NCBI GenBank assembly: GCA_028386065.3
Contig: JAKUCV010003066.1
Coordinates: forward strand, 18,206 to 82,205
Direction: 5' to 3'
DNA length: 64,000 nt
Origin: Turnera subulata
Lineage: Eukaryota > Streptophyta > Magnoliopsida > Malpighiales > Passifloraceae
The notes beneath the pieces are model-generated. The model saw only the letters and a program-made list of their open reading frames with translations. It did not search any database and was not told the origin of the DNA. A program made the position numbers and the translations under genes. The first letter of the stretch is position 1. Every line of letters begins with the position of its first letter. Below, piece after piece: positions 33,010 to 43,363 of the stretch.

Positions 33010-36000
33010 CTACCCCAAAACATAAAAATCCCAGGAATTATCAATACGCCATTCTGGAGAGGGAGGAGCAAGGACATGGGCAAAGGTCAAATCCCTTGAG
33101 ATACGTCGCCGTCCTCCTCCTCCTTTACATGCTCTTTATGCTGAAGCATCCTGAGAGATGAAGTGATCCAGACTTGTCAACCTCCCAATATCACTTGGAA
33201 GACTCCTTATCTTTGAGCATTCATCAAAAGAAAGTGTTTTCAATCTTTCTAACCACCCAATCCCGTTAGGGAGAGATTCAAGATTCTCGCAGGAGCAGCA
33301 TCTCAAGCTTACAAGTCTAGCGACTCTCTGGACTATTTATTACTTCTGGCCCGCCCCAAAAAGAGAGCTCTTCCAGACAATTTAGGAAACCAATCTTGCT
33401 AAGCATACACCCCGAAATCTCACCACCAGACAATTTCTGCAGTCGAGTTAAATGCCCAATTGATGCTGCTGTTACCTGCTTTATCCCAATTCTTCCTAAA
33501 TATAAGCCCTTCACGGTTGAAGGAAGCTTTGGAAGTTCCCTGATTCTTGGGCACGCACCCAATCTAACCACTTCAAGTGATGTCAAACCAAGATCACTTG
33601 GAAAACCACACAGATTAACGCAGTGCGAAACACTTATCTTGGTGAGCTTCCAACAAAGCTGAATAGAAGAACGGATTTCAACCAAGCTCCTACATCCCCT
33701 TAGTTCCAACTCCTCCAGATTTGGGACTCCCGAAAAATCCATAATCTTAATCAACTCCTTAGACCTTCTAAGGTCACAAACTTTCAAATTAACTAGATGC
33801 TGTCATGCAGAAAAAAAAAAAAAACATAGACAAACTAACACCACATGATGATCAAAACATTAAAGCTGTTCTAATTAAGACCATCTTAATTTTTAATTAA
33901 ACTGTTACTAAAATTTATATAAAAACGCGCACCTACCACATTTTCCCCTTCCCACAGTTGTGTAAGGCTGCTCTCCCACATTTCAAGATGAACAAGGTTT
34001 TCTGGACTGAAATTCGATGGCAAAGATGGTGATGGATAGAGATCCCAGCGGAGTAGCCTAAGAGTATTTGGAAGATATTCAAGCCCTTGTTGAGGAAGAC
34101 CAAGCTTGGTGGGATTGTCGTACCAAGAGGCATCCTTAAAATAGAAACGAAGCAGCCTTAGATTGTCCATTCCCTCAAAGACTTTGGGACTCAATTGAAT
34201 TATACGGCTACCTTGGGACATATCTAGTGACAAAGCTTCCACTCTTTCAGCTCCCCGATCATCATTCATTGTACGAAAAGCAAATGAACAACATATGAGT
34301 AATATATATGTTAAATTAATTAGAAAAAGACAAAACAAAATGATCAATCTGAAAAAGGGACAAGTATTTTAATTCAGTCACATCATCGTACCTTTGGTTT
34401 ATTAAGTACTTTGAGTATATCCTCATAAAGCCACAACCTGCTTCTTTTCCGAGGATCCAAACGATTTTCTTCCAAAACAATATCTTCGCACATTTGTTGT
34501 ATCAAGTCATGCATTCCTACTCTCTCTTCCTTGCCACACAAGGTAATAAGACACTTATCCTTAAGATGTTCTATTGCATACTTAGCATCTCCAAGAATTG
34601 CGACAATGCCATGTACAGACCACCCTTTAAAAAAACATGCTATATCCAAAAGTATTTGCTGCTCTCGCCACTCCAGCCCATCATAACTTAGTTTTAGAAC
34701 ATTTTGAATGTCCTTGTGAGGAGAGTCTTTGAATTTCCTTAATGCACTTTCCCAGGTTCCCTTATCCTTCTTGAACAGATCGCAACCCAAGACTTTAAGG
34801 GCCAAAGGATTGCCTTGGGCATATCTTACCACCTCCCGTGACAGTCTTGTGAAACATGGATCCGTATTGACGACGATACCATTCCCTCTAAATGCATGTG
34901 ATGTGAAGAGTTGAAGAGAATCCTCATAGTCTAACTTCATAACCTCATATATTGCATCACACCGACACTCAAGAACTTGTCTGTCCCTGCTTGTTACGAT
35001 CACTCTGCTTCCGGGGCCAAATATTTGATGATGATCACCAATGAGTTGTTCCAATTGTAGGGAGCTGCTCACATCATCTACAACTATTACAACTTTTCTT
35101 CTCTCAAGTCTTCGTGAATAGCCAAAAGACAACAAGTTTGGAGTTCCAACGTTGAGATTCGGTATGTCTAGGAGTTGAGATAGAAGTTCCTTGAGTAGTG
35201 CTGTTGGGTTCTGGGACATTTCCTTGACATTTGGCAAAAAGCATGTCCCTTCAAAGTGGGATGAAATTACTTTAAACACAATTTGGGCAAGCGTTGTCTT
35301 GCCTATGCCACCCATACCCCAAATCCCCACAATGCGCATCCTACTACTATTATTTGATCCAATATCAAGTAATGATAGAACCTCTCCAACACGTGATTCC
35401 ATTCCAACAAGCCGACTGCTCGAGTCATTATATAATGAAGGCCTAGAAGAATGCTTTAATTTGCTCTCAATGTCTTTCACTATTTGCTTGATCATTAGTT
35501 CGTATTCAGACCTATAGCATATATAGAAAATGAACCCATTTAGATTTAGGTAAAAAACAAGAAGAAGAAATTAAAAAAGTGCAATAATTTGAAAACAAAT
35601 TAAAAAAAAATTATTTATTGAACAAAAGCCATAAACTAAACCTCATAATAAAGAAAATGCTAATCTTACTTAGAAAAAGCCACATATAAGAAATCATAAT
35701 ATGTACAGGGAAAAGAATGGAGATAATTATTTGGAAAAAAAATTGCAAAAAAGACAAGAGCAGGCTTTGTAATCATGACTCATTGGATGGATTGGTACCT
35801 GAAGTTATGTGAATCCCAGCCTTTTAGATTGGAAATGTGGGACAGAGCATCTTTCCATCTCTTTGCCTTCGTCTTCATATTTTTATGGTCGGAGTTTGCT
35901 TTTGGGAGTAATAATCCCATGAATGCTTTCCCGAAATCACCCTGCAGCTCCTGAACATGGGTTGGATCCACTCCGTAGAAGACCGGTAAGACTGCGTGTT

Positions 36001-36338
36001 GATTTTGAGTTTGCATGCACTGTTCATGGATTTGGACGAGCTCATCCAAGCACCAGGGAGAATCTGCATAGTTCTTGGAGAAGATAACCACAGAGATGCT
36101 GGATTCTTTGTAATAGAACGGGCGAGATGTCATTTCCTCCTTGAAGACCCTCTTCATCCTGGAACACTTCGATTCCCAGCTTGTCGCATAGAGCTTCTTT
36201 GAGATGAGTAGTGAAACCAAAGCGGGTATCACAACCCCTAAAGCTGAGGAACACATCGTACTTCTTCACGGCCATATAAACATCATTGCTAGTTTTTCTT
36301 CTTTTGGCCGGAGGATGATCATTGGATGAAGCAGCCAT
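33010..36338 (-). pseudogene. TNL1: TIR-NB-LRR gene, four exons, disabled
   Basis: Exons by alignment with TNL3: TIR 35799-36338, NB-ARC 34392-35511, exon 3 33937-34254, LRR exon from 33799 leftwards to about 33010. TIR starts MAASSNDHPPAKRRKTSND and has YDVFLSFRG. The TIR exon has lost one 8-bp unit (near 36098-36110), shifting the frame after LLQRIQ; CLDEL, the putative NADase glutamate, lies beyond the shift. The NB-ARC exon is open: GMGGIGKTT, VVIVVDDV, GSRVIVTSRDR, GNPLALKVLG, MHDLIQQM. At the exon-3 border GG (34255-34256) stands where TNL3 has the acceptor AG. The LRR exon shifts frame near 33335 and later resumes as LVSLRCCSCENLESLPNGIG. Confidence 0.9.
34392..35511 (-). CDS. NB-ARC exon of TNL1 (open frame within a pseudogene)
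   Basis: 373 codons, flanked by acceptor ctatAG (35513-35512) and donor AAAG/GTACG (34391). Linker (SELIK-like) then ATPase core, winged-helix part with LSYDGLEW and LLDIACFFKGW, MHDLIQQM, and KRSRLWLYEDI at the end. A protein made only from this exon would lack TIR and LRR. I list it separately since it is the longest intact part of the gene. Confidence 0.75.
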
Positions 36339-37478
36339 ATATAACTGAAAAGACTAATTAGATGATCAGTGAAGAGAATGTTACCGAAAAAGCAAAGGAA
36401 GGAGAATATGGTGAACAGAAGAAGAGAAAGAAGTGAAAAGGAATTGGAGTTGAATAGTTGCTTCGTCCTCTCTGCGTACTCTGCAATTTAGTAAGGAGAT
36501 ACATGAACCTTCTTAGCAATTGGGCCATTTAATTACCAAAGTTGTCTTCTCCAAGCGGTGTAATTAATTCTTTATAATAAAAGCGCTGATGTCGGTTGCT
36601 TGCGTGGGGCAAGTATACTATATGAAATGCATGAACCTTCAAGCGGTGTAATTAATTCTTTTACAAAATAAATATTCTGCTGAAGTAAAAGCATGAGTTT
36701 CGGGAAGGCCACATTGTAAGGAGACAAATATAATCACAAAGAGGTAAAAACAATGGGTCAATCATATTTTTGATCCTTGTGTTTATCGCTTTAAGTATTT
36801 TTTATCCTTGTATTATAAAATAGACATTTTTCATCCCTGTGTTGATTTTTCGGGATATTTTTCATTTTTTTCCTATTTTTCAAAAAAAAAAATTTGACAT
36901 GTCAATTAAAAAAATGACACATCGGCTATGTAGGCCCAAATTTAACTTGAAAACTCCAAACCCAAAACCCGTGGGCAAAAACGGGTTGGGTGGTGTGATT
37001 TGAGTTGAGTGTTTTCAATTTAATGTGGACTCACATAGCTGATGTGTCACATTTTATTTAGGATTTAAGATTTCAAAAGTCAACTATAGTTTAGGATTTA
37101 AGATTTTTACATATGATGAACACGTATATATCAATTTCTTTAGAAAAATTCTTCATAGTCGTTATTCATGTTATTAAGACTCAAGACCAATTGACACCAA
37201 TTATGATGATGAGTCGATCAATGGGCGTTGGATTTCAAAACTTTGACAGTTTCAATAACTACTAGCTTTGGGGTATCATGCATTGGTTGGACTTGGAGCT
37301 CCTTAAATATTAATGTACGTAGGTAATTTTCAACCCAAGTGGAAATATATAAGTAAAGTTCCATGGGGGATCCATTTGGTTGTTTGGTTGGATGGGGTTT
37401 TCTTCTCATTTGGGGATGGATAGCAATGAATAATATAATTGCTGGGTTGGTGATCTTCGTCATCTCTTGCATGCTCCC
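36339..37478. other. Intergenic upstream of TNL1, with an inverted-repeat MITE
   Basis: Around 36760-37065 lies a repeat with facing arms gacacatcggctatgtaggccc (36917 on) and ggactcacatagctgatgtgtcac (37027 on), a MULE-type MITE remnant. The rest, including 37200-37470, shows no gene. Purine/pyrimidine runs are short. Confidence 0.45.
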
Positions 37479-37695
37479 TAAAGGAATTCTTAACACTGGG
37501 TTTGAGTATACTGTGAGGCACACCTTAATTGTGTTGTCCTCGTATGTATATATAGAGTGGAATAGATACATTATACATCATGGTGCAATACACGTTAACA
37601 GTGTAGATAAACAATATGTAGCAAGAACGTAAACTACTAGAATTAGGACTCCTTAGTGTGCTGCAATTTGTGTTGATCTGCAATACTTGCTGACA
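37479..37695 (-). repeat. 3' LTR of copia element
   Basis: 217 bp; pairs with 42135-42351. Differences: cactggg/cactagg, ttaacag/ttaatag, aacgtaa/aacataa. Confidence 0.95.
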
Positions 37696-38539
37696 CTTCC
37701 CCGCAAACTGAACCGGGAAGGATTCTGAGGTTCAGTTTGGATCGCAAATATGCAAACCGTTTGGAAGAAAGTGGCTTGGTGAGAACATCGGCCAACTGGT
37801 TATCTGTGTGAACATACTGGACCTGCAATTGCTTATTAGCCACCAGGTCCCGGACAAAATGATAATCAAGATCCACATGTTTGGTACGGGAGTGCTGTAT
37901 AGGATTGTGACTTAGGTATGTGGCACCTATATTATCACACCAAAGTTTCGGGACTGTGAATGAGATTCCCAACTCTGTAAGCAGAGATTGCAACCATAGA
38001 AGTTCAGCACTGCCATCGGCTAGTGCTTTGTATTCAGCCGCCGTGGATGACCGTGCAACCGTACGTTGCTTCTTAGAAGACCACGAAACCAAGTTATTCC
38101 CAAAGTAAACCAGATAGCCGGCTGTAGATTTCCTGTCATCAACATTGCCCCCCCAATCAGCGTTGGTATAGACATGAAGTGTGTTACTTGCACTGCGACG
38201 AAAGAGAAGGCCATAATTGCTGGTTTGTTTGAGATAGCGTAAGATACGCTTTACAGCTGTGAAGTGAGTATCAGTGGGATCCTGCATATATTGGCTCACC
38301 TTGCTGACTGCATGACCAATATCAGGCCGCGTGATGGCAAGATATTGAAGCGATCCCACTAGTTTCCTGTACTGTGTTGGATCCTTATATTTCGTCCCAG
38401 CATTTTTCTGCAACTTCACCGAGGTTGATGCAGGTGTTTGCAGTCCTTTGCAATCCTTCATTCCAGCTTTATTCAAGAGATCCATTATATATTTTGTTTG
38501 AGACAGGAACACGCCATCATTATGATATGTGGCCAGCAC
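37643..38539 (-). CDS. copia RT C-terminal part and RNase H
   Basis: Open for 298 codons from LATYHNDGVFLSQTKY through LVGSLQYLAITRPDI to the RNase H region ADWGGNVDDRKSTAGYLVYF, STAAEYKALAD and CDNIGATYL. It ends inside the 3' LTR. It is separated from the RT core by a stop and frame change near 38540-38580. Confidence 0.88.
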   Translation of the reverse strand: MLATYHNDGVFLSQTKYIMDLLNKAGMKDCKGLQTPASTSVKLQKNAGTKYKDPTQYRKLVGSLQYLAITRPDIGHAVSKVSQYMQDPTDTHFTAVKRILRYLKQTSNYGLLFRRSASNTLHVYTNADWGGNVDDRKSTAGYLVYFGNNLVSWSSKKQRTVARSSTAAEYKALADGSAELLWLQSLLTELGISFTVPKLWCDNIGATYLSHNPIQHSRTKHVDLDYHFVRDLVANKQLQVQYVHTDNQLADVLTKPLSSKRFAYLRSKLNLRILPGSVCGEVSASIADQHKLQHTKES

Positions 38540-38581
38540 CCCTAAAAAATAATTGAGTCTGCCAAGGGGTCGAATGGAGAA

Positions 38582-39232
38582 TTATGTGCCTAACTGCAGA
38601 AGAAGCTTACCAAGGAATGAGGTATTATTTCCAGTAACCAATATGTCATCCACGTAGATTAAAAAATAAACAACAATGTGATTGTTGAGATAAATCATCA
38701 AAGAATTGTCTGCTCTAGAAATAATAAATCCAAGGCCAAGCAGGAAGTCACTCAGGCGACGATACCAAGCACGAGGGGCTTGTTTAAGCCCATATAGCGA
38801 CTTGTTCAGCCTGCAAACATGGTTGGGATGATCACGAGAAACAAACCCCTGTGGTTGTGTCATGTACACTGTCTCAGAGAGAGTCCCATACAAGAAGGCA
38901 TTTCGTACATCTAATTGATGAACAGGCCAGTTCCGAGAAATAGCATGGCCAATGACAACCCGAATTGTTGCTGGTTTAATGACAGGGCTGAAAACCTCCT
39001 TATAATCGATACCCTCTCTCTGGTGAAACCCCTTTGCCACAAGCCGAGCTTTGAATCGTTCGATGGAACCATCAGCCTTCTTCTTTATCCTGTAAACCCA
39101 CTTATTGCCTACTATATTCATGAAATCTTGATACGGTACCAGTGTCCACGTGTTGTTCCTGACCAGCGCATTTACTTCGTCCTGCATAGCTTCTCGCCAC
39201 TGAGTGTGTTTCACAGCCTCAGTGTAAGTCAC
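38582..39232 (-). pseudogene. copia reverse transcriptase core
   Basis: TYTEAVKHTQWREAMQDE, WVYRIKKKADGSIERFKARL, GIDYKEVFSPVIKPATIR, SLYGLKQAPRAWY and the catalytic FLIYVDDILVTG. A stop after KLLLQLGT interrupts the link to the RNase H part. Confidence 0.9.
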
Positions 39233-39247
39233 CAGTTCTGTTTGTGG

Positions 39248-39814
39248 TTACACTGTGTGTTGAATATGATAATTAGAAGGGGAAAAGCGTGTGGTAGGCT
39301 TGGGATGTGGTCTTAATTTCATTTGAGTAGGGGGTGGTGGAGAGGAAGGTGAAACAGAAGTAGCAGGATTTGATGGTGGGCTCGAGGATGTGGGAGTATG
39401 GGGCAAGGTAGGTGAGCCAGGAGATGGAAGAAGACCAGGGTCAGGAAAGTGAAGAGATCGTTGGGATAGAACCCGAGAAGTAGGTGTGGTTGTTGTTGGA
39501 GAGTAATTACCAGAGTGATTGGAGCGTAGAGATTGAGAAGGAGAGGATACTGGATGTGGATTGGTATAAGGTGAGTGAGGAAAGGAACTAGAGGATGAAG
39601 TTAAAGGCAAAGTAGGAGAGTTACCTGTGTTGGCTGCCGTGGTGGGAAAGAAGACAGAGAGAGGCACCGTGACCCACTTTGCTGGAGAAGGTGGAGGTGG
39701 ATTCGAAGTCTGTTTTATGGTTTGGAAGGGGAAGATATTCTCAAAAAACTTAACATGACGTGCGATGATTATCTTTTTGGTAATATGATCAAAACAGCAA
39801 TAACCATGATGCAT
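39248..39814 (-). pseudogene. copia linker between integrase and RT
   Basis: About 188 codons starting HHGYCCFDHITKKIIIARHVKF, the usual copia integrase end, followed by a long Pro/Ser/Thr-rich linker (SSPPSNPATSVSPSSPPPP). The low-complexity linker is normal for the family. It overlaps the integrase frame end at 39769-39814, showing a frameshift there. Confidence 0.75.
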
Positions 39815-40740
39815 TTACTATACCCTAAAAAGATGCATGGCTTTGTGCGAAAATCAAATTTGTGTCTATTGTAAGGCCTAAGGTGAGGATAACATAAACA
39901 ACCAAACACACGTAAAAAACTATAATCTGGTGGGTGGCGATAAAGACATTCATATGGAGATTTATTTCCTAAAATCTTGGTAGGCATCCTGTTTATTAAA
40001 AATATTGCCGTGTCAAACACAAAACTCCAATATGTGAAGGGGACGTGTGCTGTAGCCATTAGGGTTAACCCTGTTTCAACTATGTGTCTATGACGACGTA
40101 CAATAGAACCTTGTTGTTCATGTGTGTGTGGACACATAACACGGTGTTTAATTCCACATTGTTGAAAAAGTTTATTTAAGGATCTATACTCTCCTCCCCA
40201 GTCAGTTTGCATGGTTTTAATGGTGGTGGAAAATTGACGTTCAACTTGTTTTTGGAATGAAACAAAGACATTGTAAACATCAAACTTTTTCTTTAAAGGA
40301 AAATACCACATATATTTCGTGTAATCATCAAGAAACACGACATAATATTTAAAACCATCCATGCTAACATAAGGGGAGGGTCCCCAAACATCACTAAAAA
40401 CTAAATCTAAAGGTGCAACAGACCGATGCAAACTAGAGGAGAGATGCAATTTTGATGATTTGCCCAGTGGACAATCAAGACAAGAAGGACGAGTAGAACT
40501 ACGTGGAAAAGAAAAGGAAAAAAGCTTAAAAAGTTGTTGTTGAACTTGCTGATGGGGATGACCAAGTCGACGGTGCCAAACATCTGCTCCAACCCGCACA
40601 CTGGACATGACAACACGAGATGACTCAGGAAGATGCGGGGGAAAAACATACAATCCATTCCTACTCTGACCTGTGAGGAGTGGCTTCCGAGTGTCCTGGT
40701 CCTTGACAAAGAAACAATGAGGGTGAAACTCAAAGAACAC
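39769..40740 (-). pseudogene. copia integrase with lost catalytic glutamate
   Basis: GAG-pre-integrase VWHRRLGHPHQQ and CLDCPLGKSSKLH, then LVFSDVWGPS and MQTDWGGEY give the two aspartates (the usual second motif is TDGGGEY, so Gly is now Trp). The third residue is gone: EQQGSIVRRHRHIVETG where relatives have a Glu before RRHRHI; GTA here would be GAA. It could not catalyse integration. Confidence 0.85.
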
Positions 40741-40761
40741 ATGGTTATCCTTAGCAAATTG

Positions 40762-40980
40762 TTAAACAGAGAGCAAAGATTTATTGATTTGAGGAACATG
40801 GAGAGCATTTTGAATAAGTAAAGGTCGAGAAGGTGTGAGAATGGAAGAGGTGCCTATACCAGAGATGGCAAGTTCATTGCCGTTACCAACTTGAACAGAG
40901 TCTGTGCCTGGGTATTCTGAGTAGTTATGCAGGCTGTACTGATCAGGGGTCACATGATGACTAGCCTAGTATCTGGATAC
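40762..40980 (-). pseudogene. copia protease remnant
   Basis: HHVTPDQYSLHNYSEYPG continues into QVGNGNELAISGIG, typical of the stretch after the copia protease active site. The active site DTGA reads DTR followed by a frameshift (about 40960-40975), so it is destroyed. Confidence 0.7.
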
Positions 40981-42065
40981 CACGGATAAGCAGGATAAGA
41001 GGAGAATACAGTATTGGCTGTGGAGGGGGGGAGCATGACGCTGATAGCATGTATGAGCAGTGTGGCCAACCTTGTTGCACAGTTGACACCATGGACGATT
41101 GGAATCCGAACCATTTCCTCGATATGGCCTGTTGTCAGAGTAATTCCTGTTATCATAATAATTGCGAGATGAATTTCGATTATTTTTGCCACATCCTCTC
41201 CTGCCCCCTCTACCACCACGTTGTGGGGGAGGGTATTGTTGATGCTGAGCCGCATTTGCTGTAGGCACAACAGCAACAGAGACATCTTTTGAACTTTCAG
41301 TGGAATTAGGAGAAGCGAGAGACAAGGTTTTGATTGGATCATTGTGCAAAAATTTATAGCTCATTAATGCACCCTGGAGTCCAGAAAAAGACATAGGTTT
41401 AGACTTAGTTGTGATAGTGGTTGCGAAAGTCTTGAGATCTGGTTGTAGACCACGAATCAGATGGATTTGAAAATCCGTTGGAGAGATTGCCTGGCCACTG
41501 CCTGCTAACTCATCAGACAAGTGCTTTGCTCGGTTGAGGTACTGCATCACAGGTTCATCAGGCTGTTGCATTGTTTGTTGGAGAGCAGTATGAATGGCCA
41601 TTCTCCTCGCCTGATTTGAAGAAGCAAGGGACTCTTCCAACGCATCCCAAGCCTCCTTAGAAGTGCGCTTGCCAACAACAGTCGGGAAGACTTCAACCGA
41701 TAGTGATGAATTGATACTGCTCAAAATTGCTTGATCCTGTTGGACCCAACGTGCATACTCCGGGTTTGGTGTGATAACGCCAGCATCGTCAGTAACCATG
41801 GGTTCAGGGCATGGAAAAGCACCAGTCACGTAGCCAAAACCCCTTGTCCAGCGAGGAAAGGTTCAATCTGTGCTCTCCAGAAAACATAATTGGTGTGAGA
41901 GAGCTGAATAGAAACTGCATGATGAGAGTTTATGAGTGATTGAATAGGTGCGGGTTGATGAACAGATGCACCAGCAGCGGGTGCTACAATTGGAATATTA
42001 ATGTTGGAACCAGAACCGGAACCGGTGTTTGAGCTAGTTCCAGCAGGAGGGATTTCAGAAGACAT
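40966..42065 (-). pseudogene. copia gag with CCHC knuckle
   Basis: Starts MSSEIPPAGTSSNTGSG (42065) in the usual spacing after the LTR. A one-base loss near 41830 (AGQGV/FGYVTGAF) shifts the frame. The UBN2-type core follows (YARWVQQDQAILSSINSSLS, LAGSGQAISPTDFQIHLIRG), then an RG-rich tail and CQLCNKVGHTAHTC. Confidence 0.88.
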
Positions 42066-42122
42066 TCTGGACAGTGTGTAGAAAGTGATAGAAAGAAAGA
42101 TTGAGATGCGGTTAAGCCAGTG

Positions 42123-42134
42123 GCTCCGCTACCA
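42123..42134 (-). other. Primer-binding site of copia element
   Basis: TGGTAGCGGAGC on the minus strand, adjacent to the 5' LTR end. Same 12-mer as in the gypsy elements here. Confidence 0.8.
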
Positions 42135-42351
42135 TAAAGGAATTCTTAACACTAGGTTTGAGTATACTGTGAGGCACACCTTAATTGTGTTGTCCTCGTA
42201 TGTATATATAGAGTGGAATAGATACATTATACATCATGGTGCAATACACGTTAATAGTGTAGATAAACAATATGTAGCAAGAACATAAACTACTAGAATT
42301 AGGACTCCTTAGTGTGCTGCAATTTGTGTTGATCTGCAATACTTGCTGACA
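42135..42351 (-). repeat. 5' LTR of copia element
   Basis: 217 bp; see the pair at 37479-37695. TATA-like tatatata near 42204 on the plus strand (reads the same on the other strand). Confidence 0.95.
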
Positions 42352-42795
42352 CTCCCTTGGTGTATTTTCTTTTATGTAGATTATTTTAACATTTCAATGC
42401 ACCAAATAAATATTTGTGTGACATATTCCCCAACATTAGGAAATTAGAATATATCATAGAATTAGAAGTCAACAATGATCAACTATTGGCTTATGAGTTG
42501 TTGTCTATATTGTCAATTTAAGTTTTTGAAAAGTCCATCTCACTTCATTTACCTGGAAGCTGCTCCTCTTTTTCTCATCATCACTAACCTACGCAACTTT
42601 TTGGCATAAAAATAACATTTTTCCTTTTATTTGGTGGTTTAAAATTAAAGTTAAAACTCATTGTCGGGTTGGCATCAAAGACCTTCGTCCACGTAGGCCA
42701 CCCGGGTTCAAATCCGGGTGTGGGTGTTTTTTAGTTTGGGATAGGTTGGGGATTAAGGGTAATGTTAGGGGTAGTTTAGGTAGATTAGGATATTG
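42352..42795. other. Intergenic with a tRNA-like stretch
   Basis: 42460-42540 is paralogous to 52675-52730 (agtcaacaatgatcaactattggcttatgag against agtcaacaataatggagtattggcctatgag), so both belong to the flank of a TNL unit. At 42663-42727 cccgggttcaaatccggg forms a T-arm with a perfect B box, but no acceptor stem pairs with it. Probably a SINE head, not a tRNA gene. Confidence 0.4.
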
Positions 42796-43288
42796 TGTAA
42801 CGTCCCGGTTTGTCGACTGTCACTACAGACCAACACGGGACCTTTCCAACATGCTTTGTCCTCACTCGCACGTTTCCGGGGAAAACTTCCCAGGAGGTCA
42901 CCCATCCTAGAATTTCCCCAAGTCAAGCATGTTCAACTTTAGAGTTCTTCTGGAAAGAGCGCCGAAAAGGTAGGTGCACCTTGTTGATATAGTTAGTACC
43001 CATCAAACCGTTTAAGCTATTCTCGATTGTGCAGTCCCATACCTGTACAACCTCGAAATCACTCATTTGAGCTATTCTTAATTATACAGTCCCATACCCG
43101 TATAGTTATGAAATCGCCCCAACTGTGCAGCCCCATCCCTACACAGTCTCAGGATCTCTCCTATTCCGGTGTGGATTCGGTTCATTCCTGTGCCCCTCCT
43201 TCTAGAAGCCTGCCAGAAGCCGCTCCTTGTCCATGCTCATCCCGGCACCGGCGTACACTTCCCGCCCTCATAGACCCCGGGTGTCACA
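42796..43288 (+). mobile_element. Cassandra-like TRIM LTR containing a 5S rRNA-derived segment
   Basis: TGTAACGTCCCGG to GGGTGTCACA, 493 bp. 42888-42955 (acttcccaggaggtcaccca tcctag, then ccccaagtcaagcatg and agagttctt) matches the complement of plant 5S rRNA in order, which is the hallmark of Cassandra retrotransposons. Only one LTR is seen and its flanks do not match, so it may be a recombined remnant. The 493-bp length is longer than is usual for Cassandra, so the far border is uncertain. Confidence 0.65.
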
Positions 43289-43363
43289 GGCCCACCAGCT
43301 TCCGCTAGGTTCGTCCCCGAACCCTGCACCGTACTAGGGGAGTTCTGGAGCTCCGCTACCAAC
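43289..43363 (-). other. PBS and start of internal leader of a gypsy element
   Basis: On the minus strand the LTR end CCACA (43364) is followed by GT and TGGTAGCGGAGC (43361-43350), then leader sequence until the Cassandra-like LTR. Hence the LTR to the right also once served as a 5' LTR. Confidence 0.65.

Larger units (their letters stand above)
37479..42351 (-). mobile_element. Ty1/copia element with 217-bp LTRs, complete but frame-broken
   Basis: 4,873 bp. LTRs 37479-37695 and 42135-42351, each 217 bp, three transitions apart. On the element's strand they start TGTCAGC and end CCTTTA, so TG..TA rather than TG..CA. Target duplication ctccc on both sides (37474-37478 and 42352-42356). PBS TGGTAGCGGAGC at 42134-42123, purine tract GCGGGGAAG before the 3' LTR. 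Domain order gag, protease, integrase, RT, RNase H is copia. Confidence 0.95.

Noticed and set aside
42655..42730. tRNA gene candidate
   Set aside because: T-arm and B box are good but no matching acceptor stem or anticodon arm can be drawn. Treated as tRNA-like repeat.
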